Source of the DNA: Acanthosoma haemorrhoidale
Lineage: Eukaryota; Arthropoda; Insecta; Hemiptera; Acanthosomatidae
Direction: 5' to 3'
Assembly: GCA_930367205.1 (NCBI GenBank)
Contig: OV884009.1
Span: forward strand, 96,989,189-97,053,188
Length of the DNA: 64,000 bases
This document shows, piece after piece, positions 13,201 through 28,200 of this stretch. The notes under the pieces are model-generated. The model worked only from the letters and a program-made list of their open reading frames with translations, did not search any database and was not told the DNA's origin. Position numbers and translations under genes: made by a program. Position 1 is the first letter of the stretch. Every line of letters starts with the position of its first letter.

Positions 13201-16200
13201 AAATAGAACTCTGCCTCTGTAGTGGGGTTTTACACATTTATAAAACTCACAATACATTAAATAACTTTTATTTTAGGACAGAACGCAAGGTACAAAATTT
13301 TACATATCTTTCTTTTTTACACACAGGTTGTTGTAGGTTATTTATTTGGCGGTCTCTATGGATACCAATCAATGCCAAATTATTATTGTTTAATTTTTAA
13401 TTTTAACATTTCACAATTCAATCAACACTAAGAATACGGAATAATCACTTTTGGGTGGTGCCGTCACACATCCAACACTGCAGCCACTAGTGACAAAATC
13501 ACAAAAAAAAAATTACATAGCTTATCACTCACAGAAACCAATGGCATCTTACACGCTACGCTAAATCGATAATTCTACACAGCCTGTGTGCATTATAAAA
13601 ACAACAACAAAAGGAACAACAAAAAAAAAATACTTCTACAAATGCTACAAAGTGTACGTATGTATACCATTCCAAATTTGGCTACGTGCAGAAGCGAGGA
13701 CACTCCAAATCACTCAAGGCCTTCACCCTCCCCTCCTGGTAGGAGTTTTAACTGTTCGACGTGGACGGTCCTCCGTTTCGTCGGAGGTCTTGTACTCTCG
13801 ATGGTGACAATGGTATGCTCCCTGATTACCACAACCTTGAATGGACCCTCGTATCTGTCCGACTCTTTGCTCCGATTAGAGCCAATTTTACGATATACAA
13901 TCGTCCCAATTTTCAGGGCCCCATTTGATCCCGGACTTTGATGTTTACCCGAGCCACTCTCTTGACCTTCTCCCTCACGATACTGTCACGAACTTTGCCC
14001 AAAAGTTTGCCGAGTTTTAAGTGAGCACTTAACATTTGCTCTGCCATTCCCTCGTCCGGCACCGTCAATGTCCCGTTACGGTGCCTCGCGTGCAGTCCGA
14101 AGAGGATCTTGAACGACGTAAACCCCGTGGTGGAGTGGATGGAATGATTGTATGTCACCATTGCGTTCGGCATCGCCGCGTTCGCCTGCAGACACTTTTC
14201 TACCTGATACACCCGCAGGTGGTCACTCAAGGTACTGTGCAACCTTTCGATGCCTCCGCGCCTCTTAGGATGTCCTGGGGTGTTGAGATGCCACATGATA
14301 TCAAGATTCTTCATTTCCGACGAGTTTGCATTATCGAACTCCCTACCCCTATCCGACGAGATTCGGTCCGGTACCCCATAAAACTGGAACCACGTTCGTA
14401 ATGTCTGTAAGACGGCGTTGGATGACTTGTCTTGTACGGCATACGCCATAGCTACCTTACTGAAGGTATCTATTGTCATAACCCACTTGTGTCCCTTCCG
14501 AATGTGTCAATCTGTAGTTCACTCAGTGGCGTCTCTGATGTGGGTGTTTCTTCCTGTTGTCCCTGTGGTGGGTGTCAGTCATATTTAGTCTTAAGACATA
14601 TATCGCACGTTCATATAATCTCTTGGATCGTCTTCTTCATATCCCACAAAAAGTACCGCCGCTGTAATGCTTGCAGAGTATCCTGCACCCCGCGGTGGTT
14701 CGTCTTCCCTTGATGGTAGGCAAGCGTTACTTCCCACTGCCGTTCCTAATCACGCAGAGTCTGGACCCTTGTAGCAAAGTGCCCACGCACAGGTGCTTTG
14801 AGTGTGGCACGGAGGGTCATGTAGCACGACAGTGTCCATATATGAGCCCACGCAGAAACGTGAACCGTCCCGAGCCAATGAAAATCAATGCTCAGAGAGT
14901 GTAGAGGAGGGAGAGACATCAGTCGGAGGCTTCAGAAACTTCGGAAACCTCCGAAATGGACAACGAAAGGGAAGAACCAGGAAGCGGAGTGGGCTGTGGG
15001 AGCGGTCGAAGAGAGGCGACGGAGAGGTGACCGCACGTTAAAAAATAATATTGTAAAAGCACACATGGTGGTCTGCCTATAATTAGAGTCGCTAGTGGAG
15101 TACAGTGCTTAGTGGATACGGGGAGTAGCAACACAATAATGTGTCGGGAGACACTAGAGAACATGTGTGGAGGAGGGAGGATGCCTCAAATGCAGGTATG
15201 TTCTTGTAGCTTGGTCACCTGGAAGGGGGGGCTGCAGCCTCGAAGGGGAAGCGATAATAGGGTTGGAAAGATGGGATCGTAGTGAGGAGAGATTACGGGT
15301 CCATGTGGTGGAAAAGATGCCCCGGGAATACTGAGGGATCATAGGATGTGATCTGTTAGGAAAAGTTGGAGTGAAGATTAGGAACAGGGAGGGGAAATGG
15401 GACATTCGCTTAGGTAAGAAAACATAGAGGTTCCTGAGACAAGGTAGGGACGTAGGGAGAGACGGTAGGGCGCGAGTAGGGGCGATTAGGCGAGCGGAGG
15501 ATAGGAGAGTGGAGCTTAAGAGAGAATATACGGACATTTTCTTTACGGGAGGGAAGAGATTGGGGGTCACAGGAAAAACAGTACATGATATTCCACTCAA
15601 GCAGGACCGAGTAAGCTACGTGAAGAAGCGCAGATACCCACAGGCTCTGAGACACCATATTAGGGAGGAGCTGGATAACTTAACGAAACAGGAGATCATC
15701 GAAGATAGCACGTCACCATATAATAGCCCCTTATGGGCTGTTAAGAAAAAGAGCACGGAAGGTGGGGTCCCAGATAAGTATAGAGTGGTAGTAGACTACC
15801 AGAAGCTCAATGAGAATACGGTGGACGAGAAGTACGCAATTCCCAGGTTGTATGACATCCTGGACAGGCTGAGCGGGGCCAGGATCTTCAGCACCCTGGA
15901 TCTCAAAGCGGAGTAACACCAGATACGGATGCATCGTAGGGACCAACATAAGACAGCCTACACTTTTGAGAGAGGTCACTACGAGTTCACCAGGTTGCCA
16001 TTTGGATTGAAAAATGCACCCATCACATTCCAAAGGCTCATGGATGAGTTGTGACGTGGAGTAGATGAGTCCGTTTGCCAGATATACATGGATGACCTCT
16101 TAGTATTCAGCGCGACCGAGGCTTAGCATGTTGATCACCGGACAGTTTTCGACCGAATGCGACAATTCGGCCTGAAATTGTAGGAGGAAAAGTCCCATCA

Positions 16201-19200
16201 TGGTCAGGAGGTCATCAGGTTTTTGGGGACACGATATCCAAATAAGGAGTCCGACCAGATGCCAGGAAGGTGGCAGCAATGCAGAAGATGGTGGTTCCGT
16301 CGGACGTAAAAGGGATACGTTGGTTGATGGGAACACTAAACTACTACAGGCGATTCGTCCCAGAAATTGCAGCATATCTGGTACCTCTTAACCAAATCCC
16401 TTAATCAAAAAGGGGAAAAAGGTAGTCATCACCCCCGACATAGAGGTGAACATTCGCAAGTGCATGGGACGACTACAAGAACATACTGGCATTTCCTGAT
16501 TTCACATAGAAATTCACAATAACGATGGATGCCAGGGAATATGCCTTAGGAGCGATTCTGTCACAGGTTGGGGGCACAGGGGACCGTCCAGTAGCGTACG
16601 CCAGTAGGCACCTCACAGAGGTGGAAAGTCGGTATAGCGCGCTGGAACGCGAGTTACTTGGGATAGTCTGGGCGATCGATCACTTCTGGCCCTATGTGTT
16701 CGGGAGAAGGTTCCAGGTGCAGACCACCGACCGCTACAGTGGGTTGGCAAACTGAAGGAATCGTCAGCGTGGGTCACTTGGTGGAAAGAGTTCCTTGGTC
16801 AATATAACTTGGAGGTAGTATATAAGCCCGGTAAAGAGAACGTTGTGGCGGACTGGCTGTCCAGTGCGATGACAGTCAACGCACTAGAAGAGGATTAGGG
16901 GGAATCATCCAGGAACGTACGGCAGTTCTTGCGGGAATGGACGCCGGAGATGGAAGGCGATCAACGCGAGTCTGCTAAGGAAGAACGGTTGGCAGGAGGA
17001 GAGAGCTCGATGGATGACAGACCTGCGGACAAGGAAGAGCGTAAAGAAATCATAAACGATAATCGCCACCAGATAGTCTGGAAGACTAAAACCTCGGGGC
17101 CCATGAAGATAGCGTACAGTAGCTATCGACGACCCACCACCACGACCATATGGTCATCGCCAGGAGTGAATAATGAGGAAATTTGTCGTGCCCTCAAGGA
17201 TGCTTCCAACCCAGCCAAGACGCACTATTTGTAAACACATTAGGGAACACGACTATTTGGGAAAATATTAGGTGGCTGTGGTGGACGGAACAGATTGGGG
17301 AGGATCGAATATTTGTGTGGTGTACCATGATGGTAGAAACTATCACGCTACACCAGAGGGATTAACGGCTTTTTGTGGAAGAGAGAAAGGAATAGGTGAA
17401 GTGAGGAAATCTTCCACAGTTGTGCTGTGAGTATGGTTTTGATGTGAAAGGTGAGGTGTGAAAGTATGGGTAAGATGCAGAGAAAATTCCTCCGACCTAT
17501 CCCCATCCGAAGCCGCCCAGGACCCATCATCACGACGGAGTGGGTGTAAAGCAGGTTGATACTTTAGGATTTTGTTGGTTACATTCCACAAGGAGTTATG
17601 CCTGGTAGAAAGAGAGGAGAGGTAGGAATTGACAGAATCGGAACGGAAGGATGCCAATCGCCGCTTTACCAATCGGCAGTACTGATTGTACGTGCGGCGA
17701 TCAGCAGGATGCCGGGATCTTTGCCACACTGTTCTAGAGCGGCGTTTGGATTTGATTAGATCTTTGAGCTGCTGAGGTAAACGATTATGATTGTGGATTC
17801 TTGGGTGACGATGGGGTGACGATGCCTTCCAAGCCAACCTCTGGACCAGAGCAGTGAAGAAATGCACCGCATCGTCTAGGTCTTGGGATGTTTTCAGGAA
17901 CAAGGAATCATTTTAGGTCTACGGACTCTGTAAGAAGCTGGCGAAAGTAATTGAATAAGGAGGCAGTTTGTGAATTGGTCTTAGAAAAAAGGTTAATAAT
18001 AAAGGACTATGATCAGAGGAGAGGTCATCGAGGCGCGTGAGTGAATAGTTTAGTGTTCCTAAACTATTGTAGAAAAATAAGTCAAGAAGATCAGGATTTT
18101 GATTGAGATCAGATGGTTAATAGGTGGCTGTGTCAGGAGTGATAGTGGAGCAATGTTTCCGTGTGAGTGCAGACAGCAAAGCATGTCCTCGTTGCTCTTG
18201 ACCCCCAAGGTTGGTGCTTCGCATTGAAGTCCCCACCCACAAGGAAACGATGTCCGATGGAGTCTAGAAAGGAGATGAATTGGGAGTCGGAAATAGATTT
18301 ATTGGGAGGGGAGTACACTGATGCTAGAGTAAGGGGAAAAGTGATGGTGGTGATTGACACTGCAGTGGATTGAAGGAAATCATGAGCTACCAAAGGAACT
18401 ATGTGATGGGATATGGTGTTATGGACAATGACAGCGGAACCTGCATGAGCTCTTCCATCAGGGTGCTCAGTTCGATAAGTCTGGTACTGTAGAACGGTAA
18501 ATGGTCGTTTACTCGTAAGTCTTGTTTCAGTAATAAGAGCTACGTCGATGTTTTTGTCGTGGAGTAGTGCTGTCTGTTCGTTAGTGTGGGTGCGAACGCT
18601 ATTCGCATTCCAAAGGAGAATGGATAAGGACTCAGAAGGATCCACTTATGGGTTTCGTTTAACAGGGATAAGGTAGGAGACAAGATTTGTAAGAAGGGAA
18701 ATGAGAGGGTTAATTAGAGTTCTGAATTCTGTAAGGAATGATGTTAATAGGCTAGTGAGATCTGAAGAGCTTGAAGGTGGAGGAATGCTGGAGAAGAGAA
18801 ACTTGCGGACGAGTAGTGGGCAGTGCCTGTGACTGCTCTCTGTTCCGAACGGCATTAGCAAAAGAGACTGAAGGCCTCTAATTTCTGGCGGGGGGGACGT
18901 TGCTCGCTCCTGGACTTCAGAATTTTATATGCCTCGCAGCCCTTGTAGTTGACCGGACGGTCATGCTGGCAGAGCACGCATACAGCAGGCGATTTCAGGG
19001 GCTTCTTGCACAATTCGCTTTTGTGCTGCCCACTAAACTTTACACACCTGGGAGGGTGGTGGCAGTACGATTTTGTGTGTCCATGTCATGAAGAATTGTC
19101 TAAGACACTTATTTATTAAAGATTGAGAAACAGTTTTACTTAGAAAGGTCAAGAGAAGAGAGTGTGGATTACATTAACTGAGAAAATGAAAACAATATAT

Positions 19201-22200
19201 TTTGATGAAGAAGGTAATGAAATGTTTGATGATTTATATTTAGAACAAGTAGTGAATAAAGATAAGATAGTTTAATCCGTACAAAAGAAAGAGAATGAAA
19301 TAAATTTTAAACATATAGCAGAAAAGTTCATAGTTGAGAAGTTTACATGCAAACACTCAAATGCTAAACAGTGGCTAGAGATGTTTGAGAAAGAATGTAG
19401 AAGATGTGGAATCAATGAAGACAGTAATAAGATTGAGATATTAAGGTTTTTTTTGAAAAAAGCATGCTTAGACTGGTACTCGGCAACACTAACAATATTA
19501 ACAATGGACTCTGTGTGGTCTGAATGGAAAAAGAAATTGTTGGAAACTTTTACAGACCAAGGATGGAGTACAAAAATGCATAATATATCATATAGGGCTA
19601 AAGAAGGTCTACTGATGGAATACGCCATGAAAAGAGATAAATTATTATTAGATATGGATGAGAATATTAGTTGCAGCTTTACCTGAGTTCATTAGAAATA
19701 AGTTAGACAAGGAAAAATGTGAGAATTCGACCAAATTATTTCATAAAATTAGAAAATGTGAGGGTCTAGTGAACAAAAATAATTTTATAAAAAAGAAAGA
19801 GCAAAAACTTCTTAGTAAACACAAATTTAAGGAGAAAAAAGCCATGCAATAATTGTGAACAATCAAACAAAGGTGTCGGGAAACTTCTTGTGCACGTCGA
19901 GGGTCACCAGATGTCGGGAAAGGTTGAACAATTGTCGGAGGTCAACAATATTCGGAAAAGGTGAACAATTGTCGGAGGTCAACATTTGTCGGGGGGCGTC
20001 ACTAGGGGAGTGCCTGATCACTCTAGCCCTGGTGACAAGTGCGGATTGTTGTAGTTAATAACATGGACCAAGTTCCATGTAGGCGTTAATATCTGACTCC
20101 ATTTATTGATAGGGATGTGTCCCGACAAGACACTGTGTTCAGGATGAGGTTCAGAGGTTCATAAAGGATAAGACCAGTTTTCAGAGTTCGAGCGAGAGAT
20201 CGGCAGCGTAATAGGTACAAGTCGTCAGAGGTCTGCTAGAGGCTGTGAGGCAAAGTGCCGTCGTAGAGGTGTGGCATAGCGAGAGTAGATTAGCGGAAGG
20301 CTGAGTGGGCTTACTCCAGGGGCCCGGGAGGATCGCGACTTTCGAGATGCAGAGACTGGAGAAGATTGAAGAGAGAGCCTACCAGGGCTAAGTGGCTTTG
20401 GTGTAAAGTCAAGTAGTGTGGCTGTGGATACTAAGAAACAGAGTGTTGTGTGAGCCTACCAGGGCCGAGTGGCCCTGGTGTAAAGTTACAAGTAGTGTGG
20501 CTCAGGAGACTAAGAAACAGAGTGTAGAGTGAGGGCGAAAACTTACTGATATAAGTACCCGTGCCCCTCCCTGCCGGGAGGCGGAGCCTGTGTGCAGGTG
20601 GTCTGTTTTATTACCCCGTTGCTCCAAAAGGGTGTGTTTTATGATGTAACACCTACCAAGTTACGTTACTAAGCTAAGAACAGCTTTTTTATGACTTTAT
20701 GACCGCCGGAAGTGACTGAAGGTCTGCCTGGTCTATTTATGGCAGTCAGGTGGCTAATTCTCTTAGGCTTATTGCCGTACCCTCGATCCTCTGTTACTTG
20801 TTTTTATCCATGCCGATCCCTCTATGATTTATTACCAGAAGTTACAGAGATTTGCATTTATATTATAATACATTATGAACCAGAGTGTAGGGTAATTTAC
20901 ATATATAGTTAGTGCTTCGCTACAAAAGGTATCAGGTATCATCCAGAAGCTTCATGTTGGTTTAAAAAGAGAGACAAAAATGAAACTAGAATAATAGGAA
21001 GCAGTTGATATGTTGATAGATATTTTGTATAAAATGTAGGTAATCAGGACCTATTGTAAATAGATTTATATTTGAATTGTATGATTTTATAACTAGGGGA
21101 TATGAAAAAAAAACCGGCACTCAGTTCCAGCCAATCCTCACGACTGGCACTTGCAGTTGGATTTATGTTTCAAAATATCGTCTTCTTATTTAGCCTCTTC
21201 ACCTCTCCTTCCTAATCTTGCTAGTCAGACCCCACACTTTCCCTTTGGGATTCTTTGACTAAGTCTTGCTAAAACCAGCCCCTCTTCCCTAGCGATCTTT
21301 AGTCCAGGGTTATCAGACTCCACATGCACACACCTAGTGGAATTCTCTGGCTTTGTCTCACTGAAACTAGCTCCTCCTTGGACAACTGCTCCTGGAACAC
21401 TACATCTTCCTAGAGGCACTCCCCCAGTGGTTAAGTCCTTCTCTTTCCGGTTCATATTTGCCGTTTTCGCAGTCATAGCGCTTATAACGTAGTTTTCAAC
21501 CGCTGGCGTTATACATTCTGATTGTCTTTAAATGTGAAACAGATATTGTGATTGTTATTTACAATTATTTAAAGAAAGAATTATTGCCAAGATCGGGTTT
21601 TCAAACGGGCCTTCCCATTATCTAGTCCGGGGACTCCACCATCTCAGCTCTCCTGCCTCGGATGACGACCTTCCGAATATAGAGTGTGAGTTATGTTGGC
21701 CAATCCACGACTGATACCGTACGCAATGGGCACTATGAACTCTGAGGCAGACAGCAGAAACACAGAGCGACCCCCAAGTTAAATTTCTAAAAGTACTTTA
21801 AAATGTTTTAAGTATAGAAACATAAAAATGTTATGGTTTAATATGAAAATATTAGAAATTTTTTAATACCGTTTTTAAATGTGAAATTGGTAATGCGGTA
21901 TTGGTCCCACTGTTATTTATAATTAATATACTTGAACCTTGGCTATCCCTAATATCTTGCCGAGGAATCCATCTGAGCTATTCTGGCTTGACTCCCGATA
22001 AAGCAAATAATTTCTTCATTAGCTATTAATTATTAATAATGCTGACATACAAACGATAACGAATGGTCCAATACTGTTTCAAAAAAAAGCCTCCTATCGC
22101 TATAAATAATGCCACAAAATTTGATAAAAAAAAAGCTAAAACCACTATTGACATAATGTGTGTATATGCTCATTGATGTTTGTCTGTTTGAGGTCCGAGC

Positions 22201-25200
22201 TACGTGGTGGACAGTGCGTGTTCCTCTAGCATGTACGCGCTCGAGCAGGCCTACAGCGCCATAAGGGAGGGTTACTGTGACAGTGCCCTAATCGCAGGGT
22301 GCAACCTCTGCCTCCATCCTTATGTATCCCTTCAATTCACTAGGCTGGGGGCCCTTTCCCACGATGGACGGTGTAAGGTCTTTGATGAAGAAGGTAATTA
22401 ATATTATCCATAGCATTTCTGTTATATCACTGCGATAATTATTATAAACATGATCTGTTATATTCGCAGCTGATGGCTACTGCAGATCTGAAACCGTTGC
22501 CGCAGTGTTTATCCAGAAAAAAAATAATGCACGACGTATGTACGCTAACCTTGTCCATGTTAAAACCAACTGCGATGGATACAAGGAACAAGGAATAACA
22601 TATCCTTCGGGAGAAACACAAGAAAAACTTCTGCGGGAATTTTATGAAGAATGTTCAGTTGATCCAGCATCACTTGCTTGGGTTGAAGCCCACGGCACAG
22701 GAACAAAGGTAATGCTAATTCTTATTCATCGAAACTTTTCTAATTATTTTGGAGAACTCAATCATCCCTGATATGAATGAGTTTATAATGCAAAGTGGCT
22801 TACATAGATAATGCGCTAAATGAAACTTTTCTCACTAATGGGGGGGGGGGTGAATTGTGGAACGTTCTAAAGACAAGTATTATAACGTAACTAGTAAGAA
22901 ATTAGTAATTCAAGGGTTATACATTGTGCAACCCTTAGGCAAATAAATTTTAAAAAATATACCCGAAGAATAATTTAAACAACAAAGTTTTTTTTCAGTG
23001 AGGGTCCGGGTGCAAACGGAAACCCAAAACAGTCCTATAACCATTGCCCAATTGCCTGTGCCAAATTTTCAAATATTAAAGAAAATAAAGTGAATACTAA
23101 CGTCTCTACTTAATCTTCTAGATTTCTATTTTTGACTTTTTAAACTAGTGTTTAAAATTTCTTGGAATTCATTGGAAAACATATAAATAGCAGTTCAGTG
23201 AGCCAATAATTAAGTTGATTGGAATGCTAAAAGATCGTCACGCCATTTAAAATAATATTAGATATTTTAGTTGTACATTGTATCTACGGTTAAAATTGTA
23301 AAAAACGCTTAAACTCAGAATGACGAATAACATTCTTTCACTCCTGTTTTGAAGTAAAAAAAACCTCTGGTTAACTGGATATTAAATGAAGACTGGCATT
23401 TATTAGACTAGCATAATAGACTAGTTACTCAAGAGATCGGTTGTGGATAAGCCAAACAATATCAAGATGTAGAAAGTCATTGGTTTGTTAATAGAAAGAA
23501 AACTTCGATTTTTCTCTTAGGAAACAAGATCTCTTAGTGGTATATTTCCGCTAAATTAGACCATTAAATTTGAATTAATATTTATATTAAGGAATTATGA
23601 AGCCACTCTGTGTTTCAAAGCTGATCATATGAAAATGGTTGGTTCTCTTGTCAGAAAAAGTTTCGTAATATTTATAACGGTTAAAATCATGTTGGCTTAA
23701 CTTTGCTTTATGCTGTAGGTTGGTGACCCAGAGGAAGTACGAGCATTGTATAACGCACTTTGTAAAAACAGGTCAACGCCTCTGAAAGTTGGTTCAGTCA
23801 AATCAAACCTGGGTCATACAGAACCCAGTTCTGGAGTGTGTTCGATCGCCAAAGTTATACTGGCTATGGAAACGGGAGTGATTCCACCCAACATCAATTT
23901 AAAAAATCCAAGATCGGATATTGAGTATTTTCACACTGGGGAAATCGAGGTAGGATATCAACAAACTATCCTTACAGTTGTGCATATACATAATTAACAT
24001 TAACTCTTACTTACTTAGTTACTACATATTGTTCACTATATAGTTGGACATATATTTTAATGGTCTTAAAGAAAGCTAATTCTCCAATTGTGGCATCATC
24101 GTCAAATAAATACAATAATGATAATAATTTTTTAGGTAGTAACGGAGCCAACGCCCTGGGAAGGAGGGAAAGTTGCCGTTAACTCCTTTGGGTTTGGCGG
24201 TGCGAACTGCCACGCTCTCTTGGAATGGAATCCTAAAACTAAACAGAATGGAGGGTTGCCACAAGATGATATTCCAAGATTGATTAATGTATCAGGTCGT
24301 ACCGTAGAAGCTGTTGACACAATTTTAAAATTTGTAAGTAATTCTAAAAATAAATCAGGACCATTAAATTGCCAATACCACACAGTTCGATGAAGCATTA
24401 GCTGACGAACAATTTTACATCTTGCTTTAATTAAAATAATAGGAATATAGATAAAAAAAGTCGGTAAGCCCTTAACAAAGACCAGTAATCTTTACAAATA
24501 TACTGCTAATTGGTTATTTGCAACATATTTAAAAGTTTGTAGATTATAAAACACAAGCCATAGTTACTTGAGATATTCGCACATTATGTCTGTACAGTAG
24601 AGACTATGGAGCACATGCTGCAACAGTTATTAAAGACAATTGTGCTTTACCCTGATATTTTCAAAATATAAACTATTTCACATATGCTGCAACAGTTATT
24701 GTGGACGATTGTGCATCTGCCTTATATTTTTAAAATAGAAATTGTGGCACGCATGCAGCAACAGCTATTTTAGAATTTAGTGCATCAGCAGTATCTTTCC
24801 ATACTGTTAACTATGGCATATTTATATCAATAATTTCTATTAATTTGTACTATTGTTTTTCAGCTAGAAGAAAATAGTGTGGACGTAGAATTTATAAAGT
24901 TATTGCAGGATATTCACAAAGACGAGATTCCCAGCCACTTACATAGGGGATATACAATATTAACTAAGGATAAATCTTTTTCGCAGCGGCGCATAGAGGT
25001 CTGTTCTATTGTTTCTTAAAATCTTCTCATTTAACTATTGTTGAAAATCGGGTTATTAAACAAAACTAAAAAAGGCCAAATGTAAACAAATAACTGTATT
25101 GAGACATTAAACAAATACAATCTGGAAGGTTACACAGTCCAGAAAAAAATATGGCGGCAATTTGACAGTGTTGCCAAGAAACGATAAACTTCAAAGTCAC

Positions 25201-28200
25201 TAAACAATTAACACAAATACTAAAAAATAATAATTAACGCAATATAAATTTAGTAATAATACATAAAATAATAATTAATATCCAACACTCCTCCTTAATT
25301 ATTATTGTCCTTTAAAAACTCAACACCTAGGAGAGAGCGAAAAGTTTCAAATTTAATTTTACACAAATGTTTTGTTAAAATGTCACTAATTTGTTTGTCT
25401 GAGCTAGTATGATTAAAACAAAACATTTTGTTAAACTGTTGTAACAAATAATGATACCTGACTCTAACAGGTTTTGTACGTCTTAACGCTTTTGCATCAC
25501 TCTTTTCAATCATAAATAAAGCACTTTTACTGTCAATGAAAAATGGTGTCAACTCCTTACAAATACCAATCTCCTGATAAAGATGAACGATCCATACAAG
25601 CTCCTTTAAGGCTTCACACGCTGCAATGAACTCCGCTTCAGCCGTGGAAAGAGCAGTGCAATTAAGTTTTCTTGACGCCCAAGCAACAGCTCCTCCTGAC
25701 ATCATAATTAGGTAGCCGCTAGTAGATTTTCTTGTACTGAGATCACCAGCAAAATCAGCATCCGAGTACATCTGTAGGTCGCTTCCTTTTTCATACAGCA
25801 AACCATAATCCGAGGTCCCTTTTAAGTACTTGAATATTCTTTTCAGTTGCTTCCAATGATCAATAATCGAGTTCTCCATAAATCTACTAAGATAGTTAAC
25901 CGAATAAGCAAGATCAGGTCGAGTCACATTCGATAAATACAGTAGACTTCCTATTGCCTCTCGATATGGTTTATTTTTCGCACAATCTTGATTTGTTTCT
26001 TCTTGATGGGGTTCCATAGGGGTCGTCAGGGGTCACATTGTTCCATCTTAAATCTTGATAGTATCTTCCAGGTATAAGCAGGTTGACTTACAAAAATTGA
26101 GTCGCTTCCACGTAGAATCTGCATTCCTAAATAATTTTTGGCTTCACCAAAGGAAGGTAATGTCGAACCTTTTATTCAATTTTTCTAATAGTTTCATAAT
26201 TTCTGTTTTTGACTCTCCGAGAATTAGTCCATCATCCACATATAAACAAAGAATAATTGTCTCTTCACCAGGGTTAACATATACACACTCGTTGGCAGCA
26301 CAAGAAACAAATCCTTCACTTGATAAAAACTTTGAGAATGTTGAGTTCCAATTTCGAGGGGCTTGCTTTAAACCGTAGAGACTCTTCTGTAGTTTGTATA
26401 CCTTTTCTGTTCCATCTTGAAAACCTTCGGGTTGCAGCATATACAGCTCTTCATTCAACTCTCCATTTAAAAACGCGGTTTTAACGTCAAACTGATAAAG
26501 CAAGTAACTCTTCTTAACTGCCAAAGCCAATAAAAAACATATGCTTTCATAGCTGGCTACAGGGCTGAATGTCTCAGTAAAGTCAACGCCTTGTTTTTGC
26601 TCAAAACCTCTCACTACGAGCCTGGCTTTCTTCTTTTCTTTATTGTCAGAACATTTCTTCCTAAAAACCCACTTGCATGTAAGAGGTTTCTTTTCCATAG
26701 GTAAATCCACTAAGGTCCAGGTAGCGTTTTTCCGCAATGCATCCATTTCCTCCTGCATTGCAGTTTTCCATCCTGGATCGCTAACAGCCTCAGCAAGAGT
26801 AATGTCTTCAGAGTCACAGAAATTAGCTGCAGCGTTATAATCCTGAAAACGAGATGGCCTTTTGATGTCTTCCCGTTTCCTTAGGTTATGACGATGCTTC
26901 GATTTTTCCACGATCCGTTGCAGTTGTGTTTCAGTGTCGTCGAAACCATGGAAAGATTCATTATCTTCTTCAGCTGTCTGATTTTCTTCGGGATCTTCTG
27001 GTTCCTCTTCAGTAGTTACATCTTCTTCAAAAAAGGACTTAAAAATAATAGGAGGACCTTTAAAGTCGCCAATGCAAGGCTTAAAAATTAGATCTCTTAC
27101 TATTTCAATTTTTCTATCAGAGGGATAATATATTCTGTAGGCTTTAGAATCTTCTGGGTATCCTACAAAAATTCCTTTCTTACTTTTTGGATCCCATTTT
27201 GTTCTTTTCTGTTGAATGAGCAAATATGAGCAAATGCTTCAGAACCGAAAGTTTTAAGGAATTTAAAATCATCAAATTTCTTTCCAAACCATAGTTCCTA
27301 CGGTGTCTTGTTATCTATGGAACTAGTTCCTGAAATGTTAAGAGGAAACACAGCAGTGTTAATGGCTTCTGCCCAAAGGTTTTTTTCGAGGTTTTTGGCA
27401 TACAACATGGTCCGAGCAATCTCAACTACTGTTCTCATTTCGCGCTCAATTTTCCCATTTTGACGAGGTTGATACGGAGCAGATGTTTGATGGCGAATAA
27501 CTAATTTGCCTAGTAGTCGTTTGACATCTGAATTTTTAAATTCGGTCCCACAATCGGTACTTAATGTTTTTATTTGCCTGCCCGTATCTTGCTTAGCTAT
27601 TGCTATGAAGTCTTCCAATTTTGATGCAATGTCTTCTTTGTTTTTCAAAAAATATACTTTGCGAAATTTGGTAAAATGATCCTTTAAAAGAGGAAAATAT
27701 TTTGAGCCTCCAAGACTTATTTCTTCAGATGGACCGCACAAATCAGCACTAACGATTTCGCAAACCTCAGTGACGGTAGAGTTACTAGAAGGATAAGAAT
27801 TAATGTGTTGCTTCCCCAAACAACATGCCTCACAGAATTCTAAGCCATTTCCTTTAACATAAGTTATATTATTGTTTTCGAGAAATCTTTTAATATGTTT
27901 AAAATTTTGATGGCCAAGTTTGACGTGCCAGTCGAACAGTGTGGAGACAGTATTATTTGAACGAGCAGAGGACATATTATCATGCTTTATTTGCATTTTA
28001 TATATCATTCCGTCCCTAGTGCCCACAGCCCAACATTTATTGTTTCTATCGAGTATTCTGCAGGATTCACCAACAATTTCAAATGTATCAACTTATCAAC
28101 GGTGGAACTTACAGAAAAAAAACTTACTTTTAATTCAGGAACAAAAAGAACGTTTTTCAAAATCCCGGGGACCCACCCATTCAGTTCCATCGAACATCTG

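Noticed and set aside
19872..19986. Regularly repeated TGTCGG units that could suggest a CRISPR-like array
   Set aside because: Units are short, imperfect and directly tandem without unique spacers, and they abut an LTR that starts with the same bases in a eukaryotic intron.
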